A DNA stretch of 64,000 bases from Providencia rettgeri (GCF_001874625.1 NZ_CP017672.1:1-64000); one strand, 5' to 3'; positions 9,814-19,469 are shown, numbered from the stretch's first letter. Notes: generated by a model from the sequence alone, not told the origin. Numbers and translations: made by a program.

Positions 9814-9880
9814 CAACACGGTATATAGTATATTTTAGAGTTGAATAATTAACTGATTAGAAAATAAAAAGGTACTTGAG

Positions 9881-10621
9881 ATGAAATTGACAACAATACA
9901 GCGGACAGGACTAGTTATATCTGGCGTTTTTATAACTCATCTGGCTATTGCTGGTATCACGATGGATCGTACCCGAGTTATTTTTGAAGGAGATAAAAAA
10001 TCTATTACGCTAAATATTGGGAATAATAATAAAGAATTACCTTACTTAGCTCAAGGGTGGATTGAAAACGATAAAGGACAAAAGGTTAGTAGCCCATTAG
10101 TTGTTCTTCCTCCAGTACAACGTATAGAAGCTGGAAAATCTAGCCAAATAAAAATAGAGGCATTACCAGCGGTTAATACATTGCCTCAAGATAGGGAAAC
10201 TCTATTTTATTTTAATTTACGAGAAATTCCGCCTAAAAGCGAAAAATCAAATGTATTACAAGTGGCTTTACAAACACGAGTAAAACTATTTTATCGCCCT
10301 AAAGCGATAATTCCTGAAGAACAAAGTTCTCCATGGCAAGAGAAAATAACAATTGATAAAAGTGCTCAAATGGCTATGGTGAAAAATCCTACACCATTTT
10401 ATGTGACAATTATTAATGCTCATTCGGTGACATATCAAACAAAGAATAATGATTTTTCACCAGTCATGGTATCTCCATTTGGGCAAGCTAGTTTAGGCAT
10501 TACTAGCGCAAAATTAGGTGATAAGCCTTCTCTGATTTATATCAATGATTATGGTGGCCGCCCTGAATTGGAATTTAACTGTCAGGCTAATGTTTGTAAT
10601 GTGACTAAAACAAAACCTTAA
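9881..10621 (+). CDS. periplasmic pilus chaperone, MrpD/PapD-like
   Basis: A 246-residue two-domain Ig-like chaperone. Signal peptide to about residue 24 (LAIAGITMDRTRVIF). The family marks are LPYLAQGWIEN, PPVQRIEAG, LPQDRETLFYFNLREIPP in the G1-strand region, and the subunit-binding Arg/Lys pair implied by RTRVIF and RVKLFYRP. Two cysteines near the C-terminus (CQANVC) suggest a disulphide like that of PapD-type proteins. It delivers subunits to the adjacent usher. It follows the usher by 67 bases and precedes the minor pilin series. Confidence 0.92.
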   Translation: MKLTTIQRTGLVISGVFITHLAIAGITMDRTRVIFEGDKKSITLNIGNNNKELPYLAQGWIENDKGQKVSSPLVVLPPVQRIEAGKSSQIKIEALPAVNTLPQDRETLFYFNLREIPPKSEKSNVLQVALQTRVKLFYRPKAIIPEEQSSPWQEKITIDKSAQMAMVKNPTPFYVTIINAHSVTYQTKNNDFSPVMVSPFGQASLGITSAKLGDKPSLIYINDYGGRPELEFNCQANVCNVTKTKP

Positions 10622-10628
10622 TTGTAGG

Positions 10629-11288
10629 ATGACAGGAGAGTACGCGGTGGTTAACGGAAAATCAATGAATACGACCATGTTATGTATATGGCTACTGGGA
10701 AGTTGTATGACTATAGGCCTAAGTATACCTGCAACTGCTGCTCAAAAGTTACTGGGATCTGAGGCTAAAGCTATAGATTACAATAAGGTGGATGGGCAAC
10801 ACGGAATTTTGCGTGTGAAAGGTGCGTTAACAGATAGTCCCTGTCGATTACAGATGGAGAGTACTGATCAGACGATTAATTTAGGAATTGTTGGTCTTGG
10901 TGATTTGCCTAATATTGGGGTAGTAGGACGAGGTGCAACTTTACGTATTGGTTTAACGGATTGTTTGGCTGTACAAAATGCCCAATGGGATCGCCAAATA
11001 GGATTGTTGCCTTGGAGTGTTAATCAGCCAGGAGTTAATATTCGATTTACAGGAGCGGATACAGATTCTAGTGGCCGATATCTTCAATTACGTGGAGGCA
11101 CAGGATTAGGTGTGGTGATAAAAGATATTCACGGTAACCCATTAAAATTAGGTAGTTTTACATCACCTCAGTTATTACCAGTAGGCCAGGCTGAGTTGAT
11201 TTATACTGTTGCTCCGATCCGTTTACAACACATGGTTTCACCCGGCGAGTTCTATGGTGTTATGGGGTTTCAATTGAGTTATGACTAA
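10629..11288 (+). CDS. minor fimbrial subunit, MrpE-like
   Basis: A 219-residue pilin-like protein just 7 bases after the chaperone. An ATG at 10665 (MNTTMLCIWLLGSC) gives the cleaner signal peptide and may be the real start. The mature part reads VKGALTDSPCRLQMESTDQTINLG, then a second Cys in LTDCLAVQ, and ends GFQLSYD. In MR/P fimbriae MrpE is a minor tip-fibre component. It is larger than its downstream paralogues because of an insert around residues 115-150. Confidence 0.8.
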   Translation: MTGEYAVVNGKSMNTTMLCIWLLGSCMTIGLSIPATAAQKLLGSEAKAIDYNKVDGQHGILRVKGALTDSPCRLQMESTDQTINLGIVGLGDLPNIGVVGRGATLRIGLTDCLAVQNAQWDRQIGLLPWSVNQPGVNIRFTGADTDSSGRYLQLRGGTGLGVVIKDIHGNPLKLGSFTSPQLLPVGQAELIYTVAPIRLQHMVSPGEFYGVMGFQLSYD

Positions 11289-11328
11289 TTATTTTACCAA
11301 AAGAATGAATCAACTTAAGGGATATACG

Positions 11329-11844
11329 ATGCATAGAGGACTACTTAAAATTGCTTTTACTGTCGTTAGTTGCCTATTTACATCATCTACATTAGCCGCA
11401 GATTCAGTTACAGTTAATATTAAAGGTAATTTAATTTTAAATCCACCATGTGAGATTTCAGGTGTCGGTAATGGCCCAATTGAGGTGGATTTTAAAGATA
11501 TGGTAATTAGAACGATTACAGGTACTAATTTTCCACAGCCTGTGCCATATACGCTAAAGTGTGATGCTGATGGCGCTACAAACGTTGCTCTTCGATTTAA
11601 GGGGGACGGTGCTAAATTCAACTCTAACGTGCTTAAGACAAGTAATGATAATTTAGGTATACGATTTGCTACTGTATCAGGTAGTAGCCCGACCTTCTTT
11701 GCGTTGAATACAGATATTCGATTTACAAATAGTCAGCGTCCAACGATAAGAGCTTATCCATTATTAAATCCTGGCGTTGCGGTTAATAGTATCGCAGGAG
11801 GTGGATTTACAAGCACTGTTACATTGGAAGCTAGTTATCCATAA
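11329..11844 (+). CDS. minor fimbrial subunit, first of a tandem paralogue series
   Basis: A 171-residue pilin-like protein. ATG 11329 is preceded by AAGGGA and gives a normal signal peptide (MHRGLLKIAFTVVSCLF...LAAD). The longer frame from 11281 would overlap the previous gene. Shared core: VNIKGNLILNPPCEISG, VDFKDMVIRTI, second Cys in LKCDAD, and TVTLEASYP at the end. It is clearly paralogous to the next genes (NLILNPPC). MrpF/MrpG-like by position. It is probably a shaft-tip or adaptor subunit. Confidence 0.8.
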   Translation: MHRGLLKIAFTVVSCLFTSSTLAADSVTVNIKGNLILNPPCEISGVGNGPIEVDFKDMVIRTITGTNFPQPVPYTLKCDADGATNVALRFKGDGAKFNSNVLKTSNDNLGIRFATVSGSSPTFFALNTDIRFTNSQRPTIRAYPLLNPGVAVNSIAGGGFTSTVTLEASYP

Positions 11845-11886
11845 GCTTTATGCTGCTTTGGCTAATTTTAACCAAATAGTGAGTTA

Positions 11887-12441
11887 ATGATGAGAACCAT
11901 TAAATTTAAAAAAAAGGGTATTTGTGGAGGAATTCTCTTTAGTATCGCATTTTCAGTTATGGCAAATAATGGCGCAAATGTTAATTTTAAAGGAAATTTG
12001 ATTCTTAATCCTCCTTGTGATTTTACCTCTACAACAGGAGCTGACACTATTAATGTTGACTTTAAAGATATTCTAATTCGCAAAATGGAAACTAAAGCTG
12101 CTAATGTAAATGCAACTACAGCAATGTATCAAACTCGCTTACCATTAAAATTAGACTGTGGCGATACCGCAAATGGTACAGCACTGAGAGTAAGAATACA
12201 GGGCACCACTTCAGTTTTTAATACGGAGTTTTTAGGCACCGATAATGACGATGTTGGGATCCAGTTTATTAATTTAGGGCGAGGAACGTTTATTCCCAAT
12301 AATAGTACTAACCGACGAGCTCGTATTTTAGTCGGCGATACTATTTCTTTTTATGTTGTACCGATCCGTAATGCGGGTGCTTCGGTAATAAAAACGGGAC
12401 CATTTAATGCCACAGCAACGTTAATTGCTGAGTATGAGTAA
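11887..12441 (+). CDS. minor fimbrial subunit, second paralogue
   Basis: 184 residues, starting at ATG 11887 or the adjacent ATG 11890. Signal peptide ends near VMANNGAN. The core VNFKGNLILNPPCDFTS, VDFKDILIRKM and LKLDCGDTAN nearly repeats the previous protein, so the two genes arose by tandem duplication. Ends TATLIAEYE. It is separated from its neighbour by 42 bases. Confidence 0.8.
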   Translation: MMRTIKFKKKGICGGILFSIAFSVMANNGANVNFKGNLILNPPCDFTSTTGADTINVDFKDILIRKMETKAANVNATTAMYQTRLPLKLDCGDTANGTALRVRIQGTTSVFNTEFLGTDNDDVGIQFINLGRGTFIPNNSTNRRARILVGDTISFYVVPIRNAGASVIKTGPFNATATLIAEYE

Positions 12442-12609
12442 CTAATCGTAGTTACAAATTGAAACTAATAGCTAGTGAGCATAAATAAAATTCAAATAGG
12501 ATGACAGCTTGTTATCATTATTAATGATAACACGAAAATTTTATCACTATTTCATAGTGTTATATGATTAAGGTTATTTTATCAAAAGCCTGAAAATGAG
12601 GTGGCTAGG

Positions 12610-13161
12610 ATGAAAAAATGCATAAAAAAACAATATATGCCCTTCATTAGTGCAGTGATAATTAGTGTAATGGCATTTTTTATTAATGTTGGAACGTCAA
12701 TAGCGAGTAATGCTGTTAAAATTAATATGACAGGTAATTTATTAGATTTTCCACCATGCGATGTATATAGCAGTGATGGTGTTGGCTCGCCAATCCATAT
12801 TCATTTTAATGAAATAGGTATACAAAGAATTGATGGGAATCGATTTAAACAAAACTGGATATTAAAAGTATCATGTGATAGTACCCTAGGAGCAAATGTT
12901 CCTATTGAATTGAAATACAATGGAGAAAATAGTGGGTTTGATACCCAAGCTCTAGTAACTGATAAACCTGGATTAGGTATACGGCTATATCGTTCTGATA
13001 ATGGAAGTGTTATTGAGTTAAATAAGCCATATACTTTAGTCATGTCTAAAGGTGGAAAACTAGATATCCCCTTATACTCTGTTCCTGTTAAAGGTGGTAA
13101 ATCTGTATTATCTGCTGGTCAATTTACAGCATCTGCGACATTAGAACTAAATTACCCGTAA
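12610..13161 (+). CDS. minor fimbrial subunit, third paralogue
   Basis: 183 residues from ATG 12610, which follows GAGGTGG closely. A GTG nine bases upstream is in frame. Signal or anchor segment FISAVIISVMAFFINVGTSIAS, then KINMTGNLLDFPPCDVYSS, HFNEIGIQRI, second Cys in KVSCDST, and ending TLELNYP. It keeps the layout of the two preceding genes but is more diverged. A 168-base gap with an IR-rich AT sequence (TTATCATTATTAATGATAA) precedes it, so it may have its own promoter or an RNA processing site. Confidence 0.78.
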   Translation: MKKCIKKQYMPFISAVIISVMAFFINVGTSIASNAVKINMTGNLLDFPPCDVYSSDGVGSPIHIHFNEIGIQRIDGNRFKQNWILKVSCDSTLGANVPIELKYNGENSGFDTQALVTDKPGLGIRLYRSDNGSVIELNKPYTLVMSKGGKLDIPLYSVPVKGGKSVLSAGQFTASATLELNYP

Positions 13162-13169
13162 GGTGGCAT

Positions 13170-13703
13170 ATGATAAAAATAAATCTAGTTACAATAGCGG
13201 CTTGTTGTTTTTTAGCGAGTAGTTTAACTTGGGGTAATAATACAACTTCAGTTAATTATGATGGTACTCTAGTTAATCTGGCTTGCGTTATTGATGATGA
13301 GACTCCTATTGAAGTTAATATGGGCTCCATAATCGATAAACAAATCTATTTACATGGTCACTCAGTTAATAAAAAATTTAATTTAATATTAAAAGATTGT
13401 GATCCTATGTTAGCTAATTCTATAGTAATAACACTTAATGGTAGTTCAGGAAATGTTACCCCTGATGGATACCTAAAATTTGATACAGGTAGTGAAGCAA
13501 AAGGTGCTGTGATAGGAATTGCGGATGATAAATTATCTCGTGTTCAGATTGGTAAGAAATTGTCACCTAGACTAACAGAATCAGGAACAATGAGTGTTCC
13601 TTTATATGCTTTCGTTCAAGGAACTCCTGAAGCTATACAAAATAATTCTATTACACTTGGTCAATTTACTGCGACATTATTTTACACTATCAATTTTGAA
13701 TAA
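13170..13703 (+). CDS. minor fimbrial subunit, fourth paralogue
   Basis: 177 residues, starting 8 bases after the previous stop. Signal peptide ends near LTWGNNTTS. Mature part: VNYDGTLVNLACVIDDETPIEVNMGSI, second Cys in LKDCDPM, ending LFYTINFE. MrpG-like by layout. The spacing implies translational coupling with the upstream gene. Confidence 0.78.
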   Translation: MIKINLVTIAACCFLASSLTWGNNTTSVNYDGTLVNLACVIDDETPIEVNMGSIIDKQIYLHGHSVNKKFNLILKDCDPMLANSIVITLNGSSGNVTPDGYLKFDTGSEAKGAVIGIADDKLSRVQIGKKLSPRLTESGTMSVPLYAFVQGTPEAIQNNSITLGQFTATLFYTINFE

Positions 13704-13785
13704 ATCATATAGTGTGAGATAAATATTCCCAGCGATATGATTCACAATAGGTAGATAAATGAATAAATATGAAGGTATCGTAAAA

Positions 13786-14310
13786 ATGGAGAGAGCATTA
13801 AAGCAATTCATCGGTGGAATTTGCATATTTTTTTTGGTTTCTCCAACGCAGGCTGTAGAGATTTCACCAGGTAGCAGGGGAACTTTGCCTGTTACTGTTA
13901 CTGTTACTGTTCAAGCAGTTACTTGTGATATTAGTGGTTCAGATAATAAGGATGATATAACTGTTGACTTTAAAACTATAACAAAGAAAGGAATTGATAA
14001 TGGCGATTATGAATTGTCTGTTCCAATAAAAATTACGTGTAGTAATAATACACCATCGTTAAGTTTGCAATTAACAGGCACTCCAGCGAATTTTAATAAA
14101 ACATTATTAAAAGCTAATGAAATTTCAGCGTTAGGCTTTGAGTTTTATCTTAATGACAAAAAATGGGCGTTGAATAGTACATCTCCTAATTTTACACTAA
14201 CTTCAATCCCAGTGATAACGGTTAAACCTAAGCTAAGTGAGTACGCTACAAACTTAAATGGTGGAGAATTTACTAGTACTTCTGCTAGCTTGATATTAAA
14301 TTATGAATAA
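13786..14310 (+). CDS. minor fimbrial subunit, fifth paralogue
   Basis: 174 residues from ATG 13786, chosen because GAAGG lies upstream and the signal peptide then starts normally (MERALKQFIGGICIFFLVSPTQA). The frame is open from ATG 13759. It has two cysteines (VTCDISG and ITCSNN) and ends SLILNYE. A VTVTVTVQAV run reflects a GTTACT repeat in the DNA (about 13890-13910). It is the last pilin before the adhesin. Confidence 0.75.
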   Translation: MERALKQFIGGICIFFLVSPTQAVEISPGSRGTLPVTVTVTVQAVTCDISGSDNKDDITVDFKTITKKGIDNGDYELSVPIKITCSNNTPSLSLQLTGTPANFNKTLLKANEISALGFEFYLNDKKWALNSTSPNFTLTSIPVITVKPKLSEYATNLNGGEFTSTSASLILNYE

Positions 14311-14745
14311 AGTATTTTTTTATAAAAATAACTAAAGAGATTATCTTTTCTATAATGTTAATTTTTATGTTTTATTTACTATTATGTTAAGTTACAGATA
14401 AATACCAAATATTAAAAATTATGATTAATAAGTATAACAACAAAATTAGTTCATTTTGGAGGATTCAGACATATAGTAACGTATCCTTTCATTCTACTCA
14501 TGGTTGGAGAGATTAATATCGTTTTACCATTATATGTTATATAGTGGTTTGAAGCGGATTTAGTATTGATGAATAAATGACAGCGCAGTAATTTAGCTGC
14601 TTATGGATAGACGATATGGTGAAAAAATTCAATAAAATTAAAATAGTAAAATATTGGACACCAGTAGGCAGTCATAATCCTTCTTGGATATATTTATATG
14701 CTGATTTTATTGAAAAATCAGGTGAAAGTAAGGAATGTTATTATT
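14311..14745. other. gene-free gap before the adhesin gene
   Basis: 435 bases, AT-rich, with short broken frames only. The length suggests that the adhesin gene may have its own promoter. I could not place one with confidence. Confidence 0.3.
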
Positions 14746-15669
14746 ATGTTTAACTATGCCAAATATTTTTTGATTTTTGTGGGCTTAATTTTTTTTGTAT
14801 CAAATGCAAACTCTGAAAATTTAAAACCAGTAGTGACAAGTTCAGTGTTAAGAGTAGCTCCACATTCTCCTGATCAGGTAATCCACACAATTTCTTGGTC
14901 TTCATTTAGCGTTTCTGATGAAGATGCGAATCGTGTAGTTTATTGTCCAGCAATTATTGGTTCTCTTTGCGGATGGGGATTTGTTTATAGGCAAACTAAT
15001 ATCACAACAGGAGTAACTGCTACATGGGGATTTAGAGGCGGGTATAATGGATTGGGGATTAATTCACTCTATACAATAAATATTAAAAATGGGCAAACAA
15101 TGGGAGATGCATATAAGGCTTTTATCGCGAAATTTGGTGCGAGTGGTACAGCTGCAATGATAAGGAATCATAATAACAGACTCGGTGAGAATTATCGTTA
15201 TGCTGGCTGTTTTGCTCTTTTAAATTCGTCAGATAATACTTTATTCGACCCGCCTAATAACCTGGAATGTTTAGACACTCCAATTGACCCCATACCTGTG
15301 TCATGTCAGTTCACTGGCCCAACAGGTGGTGATACAGTAAATCTTGACCATGGAATAGTCAGTACTGGTCGATTGAATGGTAATCAAGCCTCAGCGAAGA
15401 TAGGTGTTAAATGTACCGAAAATGCATCTGTCTCATTCAGTTTTACTGAGACAACATTACAATTGGGGACAAACTTATCATCAACCCTTTCGTTAAAACG
15501 AAATGGTATGGATATACCTATCAGTGATTCACCAGGAAGTAATAATAGTCAAAAAATAGATAAAAATATATTAACTTATATTGATGTTATTTCTACATTA
15601 TCTGCAGCAGGAACGATTGCCCCCGATCGTTATACAGGAAGCTCCACATTAGTTGTAACATTAAACTAA
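14746..15669 (+). CDS. two-domain fimbrial tip adhesin, MrpH-like
   Basis: 307 residues from ATG 14746 (signal MFNYAKYFLIFVGLIFFVSNANS). The open frame extends to 14698, but only the internal ATG gives a signal peptide. Residues about 25-195 form a lectin-like N-terminal domain rich in Trp and aromatic residues (CGWGFVYRQ, ATWGFRGGYNG). From about residue 200 (PVSCQFTGPTGGDTVNLDHG) a pilin domain follows and ends STLVVTLN. That two-domain layout and the terminal position match MrpH/PapG-type adhesins. The receptor cannot be inferred. Confidence 0.75.
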   Translation: MFNYAKYFLIFVGLIFFVSNANSENLKPVVTSSVLRVAPHSPDQVIHTISWSSFSVSDEDANRVVYCPAIIGSLCGWGFVYRQTNITTGVTATWGFRGGYNGLGINSLYTINIKNGQTMGDAYKAFIAKFGASGTAAMIRNHNNRLGENYRYAGCFALLNSSDNTLFDPPNNLECLDTPIDPIPVSCQFTGPTGGDTVNLDHGIVSTGRLNGNQASAKIGVKCTENASVSFSFTETTLQLGTNLSSTLSLKRNGMDIPISDSPGSNNSQKIDKNILTYIDVISTLSAAGTIAPDRYTGSSTLVVTLN

Positions 15670-15694
15670 CACTCTCTATTTTAGTCCAAACCAA

Positions 15695-15729
15695 AAAAAT
15701 TAAGAAGGCAATATGTCTTCTTAATTTTT
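15695..15729 (+). terminator. terminator closing the first fimbrial operon
   Basis: The arms AAAAATTAAGAAG and CTTCTTAATTTTT enclose a 9-base loop, 26 bases after the adhesin stop. It could work in both directions. Confidence 0.75.
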
Positions 15730-16109
15730 GTAGATAAGCTTAATATCTAATTCTTTTTAAGAATATTATGCGACGAATTTTAATTACAATAATATCAAAT
15801 TTATTCTTTAAAAGACATTTTGTCATATAAGAAATTTTGTGAATCTAGTGTTGTCCATCTTGCCTAAAATAAGACAGCTATTATTAGTTTTTCTGTAAGC
15901 ACACCATGAACCCTTGTCCACTTCCCCTTCATAAGTTACCCGTTATGACATTTTGATAACCCCTTCTGGGATAGGTTTAAATATTGGATGTGATCTTTGT
16001 TTCATGTAGGTGCTTTGGATAGCTTCACTCACATTATTACGGATAAATATCTAGAGGATGACACAAAAGAAACACTCTCTAAATATTCTACAAAATTAAT
16101 ATTCGCCTC
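15730..16109. other. gene-free stretch with IS3-type end fragments
   Basis: No gene. At 15852-15900 the sequence TGTCC...CCTAAAATAAGACAGC matches the right end of the IS3-family element at 59651-60839. Another fragment TGTCCACTTCCCC lies at 15915-15927. These are leftovers of a lost insertion sequence. Confidence 0.5.
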
Positions 16110-16720
16110 TTAGTAAAATACCACCGCTAAAAGAGGTGGCTTTAAATTGGGCCTCCTATAAGGGGGCTATATTCTTTATTAATCCTCCAACAATTCCATT
16201 TATTGGTCTAGCTCTTGAACAACTTTATCCTGATGCCTTACATAACGCCTAATGATGGCTTCATTAATCCCCACCGTATAAGCAAAATATCCTCTAGCCC
16301 AAAAATGATTACCCCAAAGTTTTTTACGTATATGTGGAAATCGATTATATAACCTTATCGCACTACACCCTTTCAGGACTCCATTAGTGTTGATATTGAT
16401 AGTTTAGGTGGGTCATTACAACTAAATGAATATGCTCTGGTTGAACATTTAGCTCCAATACTTCACAGTCTTTCATATTGCAGAGAATATAAATGGTTCT
16501 ATAAAGCTCTTCTCATACTTTATCTTTCAATATCTTATAACGATATTTAGGTGTCCAAACTAGATGATATTTGCAACGCCAATACACATGTGATGAACTT
16601 CTGTATAAACCCATGTTATTTCCTCTTTACTTGTGGTAAGTAAGAGGTAGTTTTTTTACATGGATTTCCTTCAGGGTATAGCCTCACAGAGTCAATCGCC
16701 ACCTCCTTAGGCGGTGGTTT
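16110..16720 (-). mobile_element. decayed IS200/IS605-family element
   Basis: The transposase remnant at 16200-16614 is flanked by hairpins expected of this family: CCACCGCTAAAAGAGGTGG at 16121-16139, and a CCACC/GGTGG stem at 16699-16717. Limits are approximate because these elements have no terminal inverted repeats or target duplications. Confidence 0.7.
16200..16614 (-). pseudogene. IS200/IS605 TnpA (HUH Y1 transposase) pseudogene
   Basis: Read on the minus strand from ATG 16614 the frame gives YRSSSHVYWRCKYHLVWTPK, then the HUH motif in PEHIHLVVM, and after a frameshift the tail KKLWGNHFWARGYFAYTVG followed by INEAIIRRYVRHQDK with its catalytic Tyr region. A TGA replaces a sense codon after ILKDKV, and a frame change follows the HUH motif. 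So the gene is dead by at least two lesions. The intact family protein is about 140-150 residues. Confidence 0.8.
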
Positions 16721-16735
16721 AAGGCTGACAATAAA

Positions 16736-16778
16736 AATAAAACCGTCCCCTAGAAGACGGCGGCAGTTTTATTAAATT
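16736..16778. terminator. hairpin beside the IS200 remnant
   Basis: The outer arms AATAAAAC and GTTTTATT enclose an inner CCGTC/GACGG stem. Read on the minus strand it lies just beyond the 24-codon frame at 16777-16851. Confidence 0.45.
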
Positions 16779-16851
16779 ATGCGAGGATCATCTTGCCTAT
16801 TAATAACCCCATCATAACTGAGACAAAAATAGCCACTAATTCTAGTCGCAT
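16777..16851 (-). CDS. possible 24-residue hydrophobic peptide
   Basis: The frame MRLELVAIFVSVMMGLLIGK then MILA is one membrane-spanning helix followed directly by a hairpin. The frame is open for about 20 codons further upstream without an ATG (ending IRKYVLNHSS), so it may equally be the C-terminal relic of a lost membrane protein. No clear ribosome site. Confidence 0.2.
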   Translation of the reverse strand: MRLELVAIFVSVMMGLLIGKMILA

Positions 16852-17035
16852 AGAACTATGATTGAGGACATATTTTCTGATGCGTGTTGTTTCTGTATCA
16901 TCGAATGCTAATAGAAGTTATGACATACCTTATATGCAGGTATAGCAATGGCCTAATTAACTATCGGTAAATTACACAATGCTATATGCCTGTCTATTTT
17001 TTGGAGATTCTTTAGAGCTTACGCTGGCTTTAGAT

Positions 17036-17464
17036 TTATTTGGTTAAACGATTATAATCGTCTTGAGCTTGTTTTAATTCTGCTCTAGCCTCTTCAAGAT
17101 CCAGTTCTTTTTCTTTAGTTTTTCGTTCTTTTTTTAATACGTTAAGGTATTCCCCATTTATTTTAGCCTCATCTAATTCAGCCTTAGCTTCTTCGAGGTC
17201 TAATTCTTCTTTTTTGACTTTACGTTCTTTTTTACTTAAGTTTTGTTTAGCTCTGTTAGACTGCCTTTCATCAGTGCAATAAACATTTACCTTATCAAGA
17301 GCAATTTTTAGGCTATTTTGTTCCGCTATATTTCCATTTTTCAGTGCCTCTTCTAATTTAACTTTAATATCATCACGTTGCTCTTGGCAGCTATCGGTTG
17401 CTGCAATAGCAGAGCTCAATGAAATACTAGCAAGAATAATAGCAACCATGAAATTTCTTATCAT
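17036..17464 (-). CDS. DUF1090 family periplasmic protein (YqjC-like)
   Basis: 142 residues. Signal peptide to about residue 22 (ISLSSAIAATDS), then CQEQRDDIKVKLEEALKNGN..., a conserved second cysteine (VYCTDER) and a long Lys/Glu-rich coiled coil (residues 70-140) with the internal repeat ERK.K..ELDLEEA.AEL. This is the DUF1090 layout, known from E. coli YqjC, whose function is not settled. It is a single minus-strand gene with no obvious partner. Such genes are normally chromosomal, so this is probably captured DNA. Confidence 0.82.
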   Translation of the reverse strand: MIRNFMVAIILASISLSSAIAATDSCQEQRDDIKVKLEEALKNGNIAEQNSLKIALDKVNVYCTDERQSNRAKQNLSKKERKVKKEELDLEEAKAELDEAKINGEYLNVLKKERKTKEKELDLEEARAELKQAQDDYNRLTK

Positions 17465-18037
17465 ATAAATGACCTGTTTTATAGTATGGAATTAAGTTTT
17501 ATATAGCAATGATATGAAATATAAACTAGTCTTTTTCTGATAATAAAACGTAAACGCTTAGCAAAGCATTTTTTGTTAAAAACTAATAGTGTCAAGGCTA
17601 AGTTAATAGCTCCCTTCATTTTCATTATAGTTGTAATACCCTTATTTATAGATTTGTTATTAAAAGATAACTTCCATATTAGGGAACCATAAAGCATTAG
17701 GAGGATAATATTTGCTGGCAAAAACAAAGTTAGTCGTTGAATGGAATGGTAAAAGCTAAATATCGCTCTGACAGTGGTAATCAAAAATAGCTAAAGAAGA
17801 ACTATTCAGTACATATTTTATATCTCAATGTTAATTATTCTATGTGGTTAATTTTAAATATATAAGTATAATATAAGGCAATTTTTCAGATAGTATCTAA
17901 TCTATAGAAATAAATCATAATTTATATCTAATAGATTGATTATACTTAGTTTTCATTTGTCGAAAAAGTTCATTTAAATAATTAAAGATAAATGTTATAG
18001 TAATACATATAAAGTAGCTATCAGTAAGGTATTGACT

Positions 18038-18286
18038 ATGATTAAATCAAAAGAAAAAAATTTAATAAGTTTAAAATTTGAAATAGGCAACTTTATAAGA
18101 CATAGTAGAATTAAGAATGGCCTAACTGGAGCTAGGCTAGGTGAATTACTAGGCGTAAGTCAGCAGCAAATATCTCGATATGAAAATGGAGAAACTGAGC
18201 TTTCGTTAAAAAAATTTATATTTATTTTAATTGAATTGGATGTTCCTTTTTCCGATTTTATTTCATATACATCTTTATCTTTTTGA
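18038..18286 (+). CDS. MrpJ-type HTH regulator, second copy (orphan)
   Basis: 82 residues from ATG 18038 with AAGG upstream. A TTG at 18032 is also in frame. HTH LTGARLGELLGVSQQQISRYENGE carries the MrpJ signature. Unlike the copies at 5600 and 20912 it has no pilin gene after it: the next genes are on the other strand. MrpJ paralogues can act on distant fimbrial and flagellar operons, so an orphan can still be functional. The C-terminus (LIELDVPFSDFISYTSLSF) is short. Confidence 0.82.
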   Translation: MIKSKEKNLISLKFEIGNFIRHSRIKNGLTGARLGELLGVSQQQISRYENGETELSLKKFIFILIELDVPFSDFISYTSLSF

Positions 18287-18503
18287 AAAAATAAGATGAT
18301 TTAAATTATGTTTTTAAAAAGAAATATCATATTAATAATTTTTATTGTAAATTATGGGTGTTATCTTCTACTTACAGATAAATATTCTAAATGAGTTTCT
18401 ACAGTCTTAACGTTTTATTATTAATTTAAAATGAGTGTTATTAATGCTACATTATACCTTAATAACACTCATACAAATTAGGTGAAGTAAGCTTGGCGTT
18501 TAC

Positions 18504-18911
18504 TTAGCTACCGCGGTAGGTTGCGTATCCATATTGACTAAATGCTAAAGGTATGAAGTGTTTTTGTGTAACATCATCGATACAAAATTCTACTGGTATT
18601 TCAGGGAAATAGCTTTTTAAAGCTTTATTAGTAAAATAATCTCCAGTTTTGAATGTAACTTTATAAATACCCTTTTCAACTTTTAAATTATCCGGCCATA
18701 AGTTATCCATGTGTCCATCATGGTCTGTTTTTGCCGTATTTAAATGTTTCCAACCACTATCTTGTTTTTGTTCTAACACAATTTCAACATTTTCAGCAGG
18801 GAACCCTGTCTGTTGGTCTAGCACATGAACGCCAAGAACGTCAGATGCAAAACTAATAGTTGGCACAGCAAGAGAGGCTAAAATAACTGCAGAGATAATA
18901 CTTCTTTTCAT
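18504..18911 (-). CDS. periplasmic 5-hydroxyisourate hydrolase (transthyretin-like)
   Basis: 135 residues. Signal peptide to about residue 22 (VPTISFASD), then the family start VLGVHVLDQQTGFPAENVEI, DHDGHMDNLW in the middle, and the diagnostic C-terminal tetrapeptide YRGS. The active-site His and Arg residues expected near the start (GVHVLD) and in the HFIPLAFSQYGYATYRGS segment are visible. The enzyme hydrolyses 5-hydroxyisourate, the product of urate oxidation. Periplasmic forms exist in enterobacteria. No other purine catabolic gene is nearby. Confidence 0.88.
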   Translation of the reverse strand: MKRSIISAVILASLAVPTISFASDVLGVHVLDQQTGFPAENVEIVLEQKQDSGWKHLNTAKTDHDGHMDNLWPDNLKVEKGIYKVTFKTGDYFTNKALKSYFPEIPVEFCIDDVTQKHFIPLAFSQYGYATYRGS

Positions 18912-19469
18912 TTTTATGTCCTTGTTAATAATATATCGTGATATACGATTATAATAATTTAAAGAATAAATTATTTCCTGACAGAATCATTACCAATTTG
19001 TCATATTTGTTTTTTTTAGTAGTTTAACGCTAATAGTTTCACCTATATTTATATCAAGGTCATGTATTTAATCTGGAGTTTAACCTGTAATATAGGGTGA
19101 TTTATCGGAGAATGTTCATGGCTAAAGTCGATACTGGGTGCTAATTTTATCAACAATCCTATCAATGAATAAGCATGGATTAGTGGGCACAGGACATCAA
19201 CGTTATCTTACCGAAGCTTCCAATTAGATTATGAATATTGGAGAGTTGATCTTATTGTTAGGGGGAAGTAGACGCGACGCCTCAGTTTTATCGGTTCAGG
19301 AGATTCCCCCCTCTTGGATTAATTTATAAACCCGTTTATCCGTTAGCCCAATTAAACGGGTTGTAAATTTCATATCAACGAATTGACTATCTAATAAGGG
19401 AATAGTTTGCCTGTTCATCATTGAACTATAGTGATGTAATGGACGTCCCTCTGTGTAAGTTTTGCCATA
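18912..19469. other. gene-free stretch
   Basis: I see no gene. A hairpin with arms CCCGTTTA and TAAACGGG lies at about 19331-19357. Further right the sequence begins to resemble the IS91-type remnant. Confidence 0.35.

Noticed and set aside
17479..17784. 101-codon minus-strand frame with hydrophobic start
   Set aside because: No ribosome site, no family resemblance, very AT-rich composition and no clear operon partner. It is probably a chance frame.
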